Part shown: positions 24,284 to 36,128 of the stretch, piece after piece | Layout of the letters: the number at the start of each line of letters is the position of its first letter | Position numbering within the stretch: position 1 is the first letter of the stretch | NCBI RefSeq assembly: GCF_000001735.4 | Contig: NC_003071.7 | Span: 11,215,151 to 11,279,150, forward strand | DNA from: Arabidopsis thaliana | Lineage: Eukaryota > Streptophyta > Magnoliopsida > Brassicales > Brassicaceae | Direction of reading: 5' to 3' | DNA: 64,000 nt | The notes under the pieces: generated by a model | What the model saw: only the letters and a program-made list of their open reading frames with translations | Databases searched by the model: none | Told to the model about the DNA's origin: nothing | Translations under genes and position numbers: made by a program

Positions 24284-27089
24284 TCATTTGTCTTCAATGA
24301 ATATTTTGTTTATAAAGTCTCTAAATCTTCGGGAATAAAGCTTAGGATCAACAGCTGAAATGGACGCGGGATCTGCGTGGAGTGACTTGTAGGCGTGCTC
24401 TAGTTTTTTGGTGATATCATAGTCTTGAAGAATGTCAATAACACCGAAATAAAGGATCACCTCAACGGCTTCTTTCCTTGTACCCTTAGGATTTGAGTTG
24501 TCAATTGCATCTTCTTCCCACGTCTCTTCCTCAAATCTGCTCACCTGCTCTGCTTTTGCCGGTGTACTTTCCCCTAGTCTCATTAAGGGTCCATTACTAC
24601 ATTTTCAAAGACATAAACAAAAATATTATTAAAATGAAAGAGCATATATTTACTTTGATTTTAATCTGGTAAGCTTTTGTGAGTGTATGTATAAAAATGA
24701 TTGTACAAGGTTCATTTGAAGTTAGTGAGAAATGTTCAATCAAGTTAACATATATATATGCAATATGGTTTAAATCAGTTTTGTTAAGTTGATCCAAAAT
24801 GACCACTCATATGAATGAAAGAATCCAAGACCTAGTTGGGATAATTTTTTGTTATATCTCCTATTGAGTTTAAGTATTCAAAACATGAAAAATGCTAGGT
24901 GAAGGTACCAAGTTTGGGTGACAGAGTCCATATTTGGAAGCGAATTATACCCTCTCATCAATTTGTCCTCCTGATCTCGTCGACCTGAATTAAGAAAGTA
25001 GCTTATATATTTAGACAAAGGAAGAAAAATACCAAAAACTAAAGTTGAAAGAAAGATAAGAATGATCGTTACCGATGCCCAAGGAAATGTCGTCACGCAT
25101 GCCAGATTCACGGAAATGGAGACCAATCAAAAGACTATAATCCATAATCCTCTCAGCTTCAAGAAACTCACAATCGAGGTCGATTTGGTTAATGAAGGCT
25201 TGGAACCATGAGGTCTCGAGTCGAAACACATACTTGAGATCCAAGTCTTTGAGTGTTGTGGTCTCGTCGATTTCACCTTCATCTTTGTCGATAGTACGGC
25301 CATGTGATGAACCTTTCAAGTCAAACCGTTTGTGTATACGATACTCCGAACAAAACAGATTTCCCATCACTATGAACCGAGTCTGCTTTTTTTTTTTGGT
25401 CACAAAGAAATAACAAAAATTCAGCTTTTATTTGATTTATGAAGATAAACTTGTAATGGAAGACCATTTTTCATACCTTTTGGCCTCCTACTGGTTTGAC
25501 GCAATGCACCCCAAAGAACTTGGTGACTAAAGAGTTCTTGTACTTGGAAACATGCTCGTAATAATTTGGGAGCATCTTAAGCAATACCTAAGCATGGTTT
25601 AAAAAATCTCAAAATACATATGTTGTCGAAAGCAATGTGAACGCAAAATAAGATATAATTTACCTTAATTTCGGATTTTTTCATGGTTTTGATCATGTAG
25701 CGTTCATCTTGAGTCAAGTAAAAAGCGCTTCCACTCTTTCCAGGAGATGCAAATTCCCGAAGAGATTCATTTCCGCAAATAGCGAGCATGTAGTCCGCTT
25801 GGTCTATCGCGAATAAATCTCTTAGATGCCTGTTTCACCACACAAAAATGTGCAATCAGAATTAACAAATTGTTTGTACTCCAAAGTTTTAAAGTATTTA
25901 CTTACCTAAACACAATAGGGCAATAGTCCTTCCATTTGAACTCGGCAGATAGATGAGGAGGTGTAGACTTAGAGCCTTCTGGGGGAAACCTAGTCCATTG
26001 CTTATCCTTGGGATCAAAATCACTATGCCTAAGTTCCCTCAAAAGGGAAGCATGTTTCCCAACAGAGTACCTAATCCCAAGTTGTAGATTTAACATTAAA
26101 TCATAGTTCTTATGTCCAGCCGTAACCGTATGCCCCGGTTTCTTAACATCTCCTTCATCCAACCACCTAGGACTTTGTTGAACACTCATGGCACCACCAC
26201 TCTCCAAAAGCAAAGGGCTTCTTGCCCACTCTTGCTCTCCACATCCACTCGTATCCGACTCGCTCGTGTATGGACTCGCCTCTACATGATCACACACGCC
26301 AGTATCCTCCAATTCCGATATACAAATCCTCGGGAAATTGGTATTCGCTGACAAAGTTTCAACGGAAGAGAGCTTATGGTTCTGCACAATCTCTTCATCT
26401 TTCTTCTTGCTCTTCCTCCCCCACCCATTATAACTAGTCTTCTCTTCACCCCAACTCAACACCCCTTTCCCAACCGGGGCTCCATTTTCCCATAACCCAT
26501 CATAACGGTTTCCATTAGCCCACGTCATTTTCCCTTTCCCCGAAATAACACCATTCTTCCACTCTCCCACATACTCATTCCCATCGCTCCACACATAACG
26601 TCCATTACCATCTTGCAGATTGGCCTTCCAGTTTCCTTGGTAACCATCGCCGTTTGCATACCGCTTCTCTCCATAGCCATGCTTTCTTCCCCACAGCCAA
26701 TGCCCTCTATAAGTGTCGCCATCTATTCCAATGAACGTTCCTTCGCCATCCATTCGACCGTCCTTGAACTGACCCTCATAGGTCGCTCCGGACGGCCAAG
26801 AAAAACGTCCTTTACCGCTCGCTTTGCCACGTGTCCACTCACCCTCGTACATACAACCATCCGACCACAAATACTTCCCTGTCCCATGCGGAACACCCGC
26901 TGATAAGCCTCCGTTATAAAGGTCGCCGTTCTTTAGCACCTTCTCTACTATTCTAATCTCGGCAGCCGTATCACTCACCTCGCAACTTGTCATGGGAACC
27001 ACCCGCCGGGAGCTTTGTTTGTACTTGACCCCCAACGATTGCTCTTTATTCAGATTCTCTTCCGTGAAGAGGAACACTGTCTCTTGCAT
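24284..27089 (-). CDS. PIP5K3: Phosphatidylinositol-4-phosphate 5-kinase 3
   Basis: Six exons (27089-25906, 25829-25664, 25587-25477, 25382-25073, 24984-24909, 24596-24284) give about 719 aa. The start MQETVFLF is chosen because upstream in-frame sequence lacks MORN-kinase character. Residues about 55-220 hold at least seven MORN repeats (for example [18 protein letters not shown]), a membrane and lipid-binding region typical of plant type-B PIP5Ks. The kinase domain follows: [20 protein letters not shown] carries the ATP-binding Lys, and [10 protein letters not shown] and [13 protein letters not shown] are family landmarks. The IMDYSL Asp and the activation-loop region are kept. The enzyme makes PtdIns(4,5)P2 at the plasma membrane; PIP5K3 is known for its role in root-hair tip growth. 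From gene order this is At2g26420. Confidence 0.96.
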
Positions 27090-28282
27090 TATTATATATG
27101 TCTTACTCAGACATTTCTCGTTGACTTTTATCCGGCTTGTTTGTCTCTTCCAATAACATTTAGTGTTCAAACATTTCTTCTGTTCTGTAAGTATTTAAAA
27201 ACAAAGGTGATCAATAATGACCCTAAAATTACTTTGATGCTAAAATCTGAATGAAATTAGAATAATCAAAATCTTGTATGAAAAAAAAAAAAAAAAAAAA
27301 AATTGCTAAGAGTTTAATGTCATCATTGTAATGTTATGTCTTCCTTTAAATTTTGGTATCTGAAAGGAAGGAAAAAAAAAAAGAAAACAAACTTACCCTT
27401 GAATCATTTATAGATTGGATTCGTTGACTGAGAAAAGAAATGATCAAATGGACTATTCAAGAACCCATATCAAGAAGTAATGCATGAGAATCAACACATC
27501 AAAATTCTCAGAAAACAAACAAATTGTTTTTTACCTGAGTAATAGAAGTGAAATTGATGTATGGTCAACCGCCATGACAAAGGAGTTCAGAAAATAAGAT
27601 AGTGTGATGATAGAAGTGAAGACCCAAATTCATAAACTTGATGAAAATCTTGAAAACAGAGTATGGTCGAATGAAAGATTTATCAGAATGTTAGGATTGG
27701 CGAAACTCTTTTTCGAAGGAGATAAAATCGACAATTCAACGATGAAAATGTATCCGTTAGATGCGTATTAGCTATTTGTTTTGATTATTTATGTAGCCGG
27801 CAACAAGACTACGTGCTGGCCTTGATCATCATCAATCTTTATACTAATTTTATAAACCATTAATAATGTAGGTGTTTAGCTAGAAGATCTAGTTCATGGT
27901 TCGATATCGGTATTAAGAATATGCGATAGTTATAGGTGGAGCTAATAGACAAGTAAGTAATGATATAAAAAATGCTTTTGAACGTGCTTTAAGCCTACCA
28001 TCATGTGCCACAAGTCAGATTTGGATACTATTATTCTCCTCTCTGCTCGGTCACAACAACTCACAAGTCAAAAGTCAAAAAACCACTTTTCCAAAGTTTA
28101 AGGCACTTTTCACAAAATTCCAAATTAGAAACATATCAGACTTTCTCGATTTTATATGTCGAACCAACGTGATCTTAGCATGTGATTAAGTACACATGGG
28201 TTTTGACTCTTAACACAATACAACACTATACTGTCTTAACATCAAGTAGGCTCAAGGGGATGTAGATGACAAGAAGATTGGC
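27090..28282. other. Spacer upstream of PIP5K3
   Basis: It contains the PIP5K3 5' region and, at the right, the 3' UTR of RCY1. There is a long A-run at about 27282-27301. No other gene or element was recognised. Confidence 0.5.
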
Positions 28283-30354
28283 TTAATGGTGCCTACGACG
28301 GTCTTTCGATGAGTCGCGGTAGTCACGGTCCCGAGAAGAATGATGCCTTGATTTATCTGAATGTCCACCTGAATCCTTCAATCTGTCTCTTGACCGATGA
28401 TGACTTCGATCTTTGAGTTTGTCTCTCTCCCTATCACTGTCTCTGTCAGAATCTCTGCCTCTGTGAGACCTACCCCTGTCCCTCTCTCTACCTCGTTCCT
28501 TCTCTCTATCACTCTCTCTTTCTCTATCTCCTACTTTACTTCTTTCATAGCTTGAGTCTCCTACAATTGGCTGAGAGTTTGACTCGGTACCACTTTTCTT
28601 GGAATCTGTAGCCTTTTCGTGTGGTGTAGTAACCATTCCATCCTTCAAGTCGTTATTAGCTGATCCTGCAGTACATTTAGTATCAACAGCCTCGCCTGCT
28701 CCCGGCAACAGATCCTGTAACAGTGTTAAAAGCACTTCAAACCTAGCTCTGATTACAGACATAGAAAATGCACTTGGATTGCAGATTTTCCCAAGCCGAA
28801 ATAATAAAGTAGACAGCCCTTTTTCAATACTATATAACATGCAATGTGGTGGTAGAAACTCTGTTTACTACTGTGTAAGAAACGCACTCAACTTTAAGAG
28901 TCTATAATAGCAGTAATATGGACAATAATCTCATGTTTTCACAAAAATTACAAAACCAAGAAAGCGATCTACCTCACCTTTGTCGCTGATTGACCTTGAG
29001 AATTCCCGGATCTGCTAGAAAATGTAAATGGCTTCCCATCCTTGCAAACAGAGATATACTGAGCCTTTGGAAGACTGTATAAATGAGCAAGAACTCTACA
29101 CACTTCGTCAATACTAGATTTATCTGCATCAAATGCTTTCCACCACGGCGGATTCTCAGGGAGTGGTACTTGAAACCTACGGGCAGCAGCATACACTACC
29201 CCACAAGCCACAACCTCACTTCTGAACCTTACACAGAGGGTTGTACGCAGACTGCATTATAGACATATCATGAGATTAAGATAAAATCATAAAGGAATTA
29301 TCAGATATTGAGAAAGTATAACAAACATACTCAAAATCAAACTAGAACAGGAGAAATGCCAAGCTTCAGGATAAACATCAACTCTAAAACCTATCAACAC
29401 TATGATGTGTAGCTAACTATTAGGAAATCATATGAAATAATATCCATATTAGGATTTTGAGAATAGAGATTACCTATCATTGGCCAAATTCCAAGCTTCT
29501 TGCCTCAATTCTGGAGGTGTTTCTAATGTGGCAAGGTAGTTTGATATGAACTTGTGAGGATGTTCAACATGACAAACAAAACCCATCTCTTTCAGTATAT
29601 GTCTCTCAGTTCTGCTTAATTCAACTTTCAACTCAGAGAACTTCTGCAGATATTTAACAAGTAGGAAAAAAGATGAGATCCCATAAAAGTACTTCCAAAT
29701 AAAGCTATCCCATGAGTAGAAACAAAATATACGAAAAAAAACATTCAATATGACAAATGCAATTGCAAACTAACCTTGGCATACATATCCAGATGTTCTA
29801 ATGGCAAGTTCTCCCTGCGACACTCCATCCTGTGGAATACGATGATGACCTGTCTAGCTTTTTTAGGGTTTTCTTCCAGTTTTGATGCAAGCCATACACA
29901 GCTGGCAGCAACTATCTGTAAAAATTAAACTACATATCAAATCATTATGGTCATAGGCAGGAGTATATACACTCCTAAAGAATTATCATACTTTCATAAA
30001 CACACAAAACTAGAAGAAAGAAACAAAATAATTTACCTTGACATCAAATTTAGCCAAAGACTTCTTGCAATAGAATCGCTGAAACAGAACCTGCCCAGTA
30101 GCCATAACTGCCTGTGGTCTAAAATAAACAATCTAAGTTAAGAAAATCACAGCTACGTAACATTTGAGTCTTGCTTAATAATTAGACCAAGAAAAAGGAT
30201 ACAGTTTGAGCAATATTCCACCCTCTTGGATGAGATCACATCCATAGATTCTAAGAGAGATTTCAGTTGTTTCATCTATCCCATCTTTCCTCGAAGGTGA
30301 AGCCTTCAGCTGCTCGTCGGATAGGTAAAAATTGTCGATAGCAGTGTAAATCAT
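28283..30354 (-). CDS. RCY1: Arginine-rich cyclin 1 (cyclin L type)
   Basis: Six coding exons (30354-30203, 30118-30037, 29915-29774, 29643-29474, 29251-28978, 28714-28283) give about 416 aa, starting MIYTAIDNFYLSDEQLKASP. The cyclin box covers roughly residues 45-235: QAVMATGQVLFQRFYCKKSL and AASCVWLASKLEENPKKAR are the cyclin L/T landmarks. The tail (residues about 320-416) is an RS-like domain dense in Arg-Asp, Arg-Glu and Arg-Ser with SHHRSRDR and a terminal RRRHH. Cyclin L proteins pair with CDK11/CDKG-type kinases and localise to splicing speckles, linking transcription and splicing. The 5' UTR reaches to about 30.85 kb and probably contains an intron. From gene order this is At2g26430. 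Confidence 0.95.
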
Positions 30355-32256
30355 CGATTCACTAAACAACAACGGTCACTGTTTAAAATCAAGAGAAGAA
30401 AAACTTAGATTACAACAGCTTTACTTCAGATATCACAGCCAAGAACGTAATATCGCATACGAGAACAAAATCGAAATAATGAACATTATACACATGAAAT
30501 CAATTTGTGACTAACAAAGTTAATAAAACATCTCATAAATGAAAAAACACAATTACAGGTTCTATATTAGCCAAACTTCAGAATTAGGATTCTGCCAAAA
30601 TTCAGAATCTCACAAATTGATTGCTATAACAGAGAGACGAGACTATATTGTCGATTTTTGCTACATTTAGTAATGAGATTACGCCCTAATTTCAACTGAG
30701 ATCAAGCAATTAAACCTAACTGAGATTAATCGCGATTAGAAATCAACACAGGTTGGATTAAAAGGGGAAATGGTTTAGGATGTACCGGAATTGGGAGATA
30801 GACGGCGGCGAAACAGACTCGCGGCGAGGAGAGCGGAGAGACGAGAAGAGGCGACGAAATCGGGAAATCGAGTTTGTTGGAGAAGTGAGGGAAAAAAAAG
30901 AAGAGAAATTAGCAAAAAGGAAGAAAATAAAATAATTGGGCCTACTCTAACTAGGCCCTTATTGGGCTTAGGAAGGAAGAAAAATGTTTTTAGGATTCGA
31001 TGATACATGTAATTAACTAATTAAGAGATCGATTGTTTGAACTGTGGTGATGTCTCTGCTCCTTCCATAGATGTTAAATAATCTAAAATTAAAAATTTCG
31101 ATAAAAAGTTCTGATGGATCATGCATCTAAATTTTAAAATGTGTTGCCAACATTCAGGGAGACAACACGACAAATTTATAATTTTCAATTTGGAAAATAA
31201 AATATTTGATTGCTAGACCCGCAAAATATATTCAAATCAAAAGTTACAAATGCAGCCCATAATTTTTGTATGCTCTTAGATTCGAACTACCAAATCCAGA
31301 AATAAAACACAAAATTACAGTAAAGGTACTCAAAATTCATATCAAATTTCGAGATTCGTCGAAGTTCGAAAGAAGATAAGATCGAAATCGAGACACTATA
31401 GTGAAGAAGAAAGAGTTTGTTTGAAATCAGAATTTTAATGTGAAATCTCAAACTCTACACATAAACGATGTCATTTGTAGTTAAGTTAGAAATTAAAATG
31501 GCCTTTTATGGGTACCTATTTATTTGAAAGAAAATTTGCATAATTAATAGGTTTAATCGGACTATCCTATTTAACATTACTTAACATTTTTCTATAAATG
31601 TGCTTAAATGAACTATTTTCTCGTAAATAAAGTAATCAATACTGATCTAGAAGTACAAAAAGCAATTCAAGAATCAATCATTACTTTATTTATGTATCAA
31701 ACTTATATTTCACATCGTAGGCAAATGCCGTTACTAATCAATTTCAAAAAAATTGTTAAGACTAAAAAGCCCCAATTTTTCCAAAAAAAAATTTTACTAA
31801 GAAATTTTATTTTATTTTGAGTTTTGCAATAGGTCCCATAATGAATTGAGCCGGGACTGGATAGGACCAAGTGTCGTATGATCAAAATATACAATTGTGA
31901 CTGGGTTGGGTCTAAAAGTCTAAAACCATTGCCTGAAACGTTATGGTTCCTCGTAGTTATCGTTAAAAGAGAGATTGTTTCAATCTTACAGATCTTATTA
32001 AAATAGTAACCGATGTGAATGTGATCTTATTACTAACAAAATCAAAATCCAAATTAAACAACAATCAGAGACATCGTTTTCTCTATATACTATATTTACT
32101 TAAACACGATCGATCGAATATTCAACCAAAAAAGATATTTGTTTTGTCGTCTAACGAAGACTAAACAAAACATTAAGTAAACCCATTCCTTTGTACTTTT
32201 AAAAACATAGCAGTCTCTTCTCTACTTGCTCCAAGCCTTCAACATTTTCTTCTCAA
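30355..32256. other. Divergent spacer between RCY1 and PME12
   Basis: The left about 500 bases should be the RCY1 5' UTR and its intron, since a GC-richer purine block at 30785-30890 looks like the untranslated first exon. The rest is AT-rich promoter DNA for PME12. No coding exon or transposon was found. Confidence 0.5.
32085..32091 (+). promoter_or_regulatory. Possible PME12 TATA box
   Basis: CTCTATATACTATATTT at 32081-32097 contains a TATA-like core about 170 bases upstream of the PME12 ATG. This is the best candidate in the promoter but it is not a perfect match. Confidence 0.35.
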
Positions 32257-34257
32257 ATGGCGCTCTCCTCTTTCAATCTCTCTTCTCTATTATTCCTCCT
32301 CTTCTTCACTCCTTCCGTTTTCTCGTATTCGTATCAACCTTCTCTAAACCCTCATGAAACTTCTGCTACAAGTTTCTGCAAAAACACACCATATCCAGAT
32401 GCATGTTTTACCTCCTTAAAACTATCCATCTCCATCAACATAAGCCCCAACATTCTCTCTTTCCTCCTCCAAACCCTCCAAACAGCTCTTTCCGAGGCTG
32501 GGAAACTCACCGATCTCCTTTCTGGCGCTGGGGTCTCCAACAACCTAGTTGAGGGACAACGTGGCTCTCTTCAAGACTGCAAAGATCTTCACCACATCAC
32601 TTCTTCTTTCTTGAAACGATCAATCTCCAAGATCCAAGACGGTGTTAACGATTCACGGAAACTAGCCGACGCTAGAGCGTACCTAAGCGCCGCTCTCACC
32701 AACAAGATCACATGCTTGGAAGGTCTTGAATCAGCCTCAGGTCCACTCAAGCCAAAGCTCGTGACCTCCTTCACGACCACTTACAAACACATAAGCAACT
32801 CCCTCTCTGCTCTTCCAAAACAGAGAAGAACCACAAATCCAAAAACCGGCGGAAACACTAAGAACCGCCGGTTACTTGGGTTATTTCCTGACTGGGTCTA
32901 TAAGAAAGATCACCGGTTTTTAGAAGATTCTAGCGACGGGTATGATGAGTATGACCCGAGTGAGAGCCTCGTGGTCGCTGCCGATGGAACAGGGAATTTT
33001 TCGACTATTAACGAGGCCATAAGCTTTGCTCCTAATATGAGTAACGACAGGGTGCTGATATATGTAAAGGAAGGTGTGTATGACGAGAACATTGATATTC
33101 CGATCTACAAGACTAATATTGTTTTGATAGGAGATGGATCCGATGTTACATTTATTACCGGAAACCGAAGTGTCGGAGATGGATGGACCACTTTCCGATC
33201 TGCTACTCTTGGTAAACATCTTTGACTCTTTTAAAAATCTTGTTTATATAAAACAAGACTCAAGTGGTATAGTTTGGGGCATAGTGTAGACTTTAGGACC
33301 GTAGAATTTTTGCCTTTTTTTTGTCAACTAGGACCATATAATTTAATTTTAAATAATTATATATGAATTTTCTATGAAATTAAAAAGTAATATTTTAAAT
33401 CTTACAATCTTTGGTTTAGGAAAAAAAGGTGAAATAGTTGTGAACATAAGTAATCTTGTATGGTTCTTGGAGCCATATTTGTTGCAATGACAAAAATTAA
33501 AAGCGATAACTAAAGTGGTTGGTACTAAATCGAGATAGTAATGCTTTTCAAACTTGCTTTTGTCACAGCGGTTTCCGGCGAAGGATTCTTGGCGAGGGAT
33601 ATAATGATAACAAACACAGCAGGACCCGAGAAGCACCAAGCGGTTGCACTACGAGTGAACGCGGATTTTGTGGCCTTATACCGATGTGTCATTGATGGTT
33701 ACCAGGACACACTTTACACCCACTCATTCCGACAATTCTACCGTGAATGCGATATTTATGGAACCATTGATTATATCTTTGGAAACGCAGCCGTTGTCTT
33801 CCAAGGCTGTAACATCGTTTCAAAGTTGCCTATGCCAGGACAATTCACGGTAATTACTGCTCAGTCACGAGACACTCAGGACGAAGATACCGGGATCTCG
33901 ATGCAAAACTGCTCCATCCTTGCGTCGGAGGATTTATTTAATAGCTCAAATAAAGTGAAGAGCTACTTGGGACGTCCGTGGAGAGAATTTTCAAGAACAG
34001 TTGTAATGGAATCTTATATTGATGAGTTTATTGACGGTTCGGGTTGGAGCAAATGGAACGGTGGGGAAGCACTTGATACCCTTTACTATGGCGAGTATAA
34101 CAATAACGGTCCGGGTTCTGAAACGGTTAAACGGGTTAACTGGCCGGGTTTTCACATTATGGGTTACGAAGATGCCTTTAACTTCACGGCAACAGAGTTT
34201 ATCACTGGTGATGGTTGGTTGGGAAGTACTTCGTTCCCTTATGATAATGGAATTTAA
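32257..34257 (+). CDS. PME12: Pectin methylesterase/inhibitor PME12
   Basis: Two exons (32257-33211, 33569-34257) give 547 aa. The order is: signal peptide (residues 1-23), PMEI pro-domain (about 30-180, with SFCKNTPYPDACF), the basic processing site NRRLLGLFPDW, and the catalytic PME domain from about residue 235. Catalytic motifs are intact: VKEGVYDENI (GxYxE), QAVALRV, the Asp-bearing YQDTLYTHSFRQFYRECDIY, GTIDYIFG, and LGRPWREFSRTV with the active-site Arg. Group-2 PMEs de-esterify cell-wall homogalacturonan after Golgi cleavage at RRLL. A tandem paralogue in the same orientation follows 1.9 kb downstream. From gene order this is At2g26440. Confidence 0.96.
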
Positions 34258-36128
34258 CATTTTTTTTTGCTAGAAATGTATAGGGTTTGTCTTCATATAA
34301 AAATCTAATTACAATAATTAATAAATAAAAATCTAAATAATTCTATGGTTTGAGTTATTTCTCAAAGCTGTGTATTAATTAAGATAAGCTGGCAAAATAT
34401 GTATCTTTCTTGAAAAGTCTAAAGCATGTCTTTCTTGGCTTTATCTGAGTTTCCACTTTTTAAGAACGAGAAACCCATGCGACCATGTCTTTTTGAAAGT
34501 TCCAACACTTTAAATTAAAACATGCTTGACAAGTTGTGTTCTGTCAGATTCAGTGGCATATTTTATTTTTATGAAGACGGTGCTGCTAATCAAATGCTTA
34601 AAAGACGGTGCTGGTGATACATAACTAACGATTGCATTTTTGTTTTAATTCTTTGTTTATATACCTCCTTAATTGTATTCAGAGTTGAAAAACAAATTTG
34701 TATACACATACGGTAGCCAGTCGCATCTTCTTGGCTTTGCAAAAAGTGGGTTACAAAGATAGCATTATACACATAGACGGATCCATAAATTATTGTACAT
34801 CGAAAGATAATTTTTAAAATGTTAAGATAGTATATGTTTGGGGCAGGTTTTCGTAAATCGTAATCCACCAGATCATTACATTTGTTTGTAGTCGAAAACG
34901 TTGTTGTTTTTGGATTACTATTGAGCAAAAAGTAGACAACCCAAGCAAATTTAACTCAACTGTGTTAGGTGTTGATGATTTTGCTTAGGAATGGACAGAA
35001 AAAAAGTTGTAATCTCCAATATGTAAGCTAGCATCTGTTATTGCGTGAGGCAAAGCAAACAACGACTAGCATCCTCGCTTGTGTCACTCCAAACAACTTT
35101 AGAGCTAACTTAAGTGATAAAAATATGGCACAAGTACTTGCTGCAACAGCAACACCATTCACGTAATATAAGTTACACGTATTAATAAGGGATTCGTCTA
35201 AAATTCGGTGATAAAAAAACTAAGATACAAATATACTATTACAATTGTTTTTTTTGTTTTTTTTGGGTTGAATTGTTCAATAGAATTATGTAACATTCCC
35301 GTGACAACTCTTTTCAAATGGGATTTGAGATGTTTCCCAATAAAAAATGTTTACGTCTAGTCACGAGTGTGTCTCTTCAATAGTCATCACGTGATCATAA
35401 CTTGGCATTTGCTCACTCTGAAGTTTTACATATATCCACCAAAACCATTGTTGTTGCCTCTTTTCGAGTCTGGTGATGTGGTCACTTACTCACTTACTCA
35501 CTTACCTATATGATCTTAAGCCCTAAAAAGATAAGGAAGCACCAAACTGATAGAGACCGAATTAATAATACTATTTACTTTTCATTATTGTCTTTTATTA
35601 GTTTTATTGTTTTTTCTTATAGCTAGATTTTCCTTTGTGATTTGCTTGTTCGCCAAGGTGTATTCCTATTTAACGAAGACCTATGAGTTTAATAGAGATC
35701 ATCCATTAAGATATCAAAAGTGGAGTTGTTATTTTACTCGAATAAACGAAATAGGAGATTGACTTCGTTTTGATTTTTGACCAACAACTCTAGTCTAGCA
35801 ATAATGTATGATACAAAAAAAATGGTTGCTAAATTTAGAAGGCTCAATTTCTTTTCAAAAAATTGACATCAGCCCACAAAACTCTCCTGTCCAGAGCAGA
35901 TATGTTCAATTGTAGAAATTGCAACAAAACAGTAACAAATAAAACTGAAACCATGGAATGAAGACAGGGGAGAGAAGACAAGAAAGAGCCAAAAATAAAA
36001 CGTAAAAAGGATTCATCTTTCCTTTTAACCTCTCTGCCTTGGCCGCCTTCTAAGGCAGAGGAGATTCATTTCTTTCTCTCCCCAAGAAAAACAATACAAA
36101 ATTTCAGAAAATTTATAGTAATTTCAGT
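34258..36128. other. Spacer between the tandem PME genes
   Basis: AT-rich, with 3' UTR of PME12 at the left. A 5' UTR hairpin (36032-36060) precedes PME13. Nothing else with coding or transposon character was seen. Confidence 0.5.
36032..36060 (+). promoter_or_regulatory. GC-rich hairpin in the PME13 leader
   Basis: CTCTGCCTT (36032-36040) pairs perfectly with AAGGCAGAG (36052-36060) across an 11-base loop, GGCCGCCTTCT. It lies 69-97 bases upstream of the PME13 ATG and is likely in the 5' UTR, which is unusually GC-rich here against AT-rich neighbours. Confidence 0.5.
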
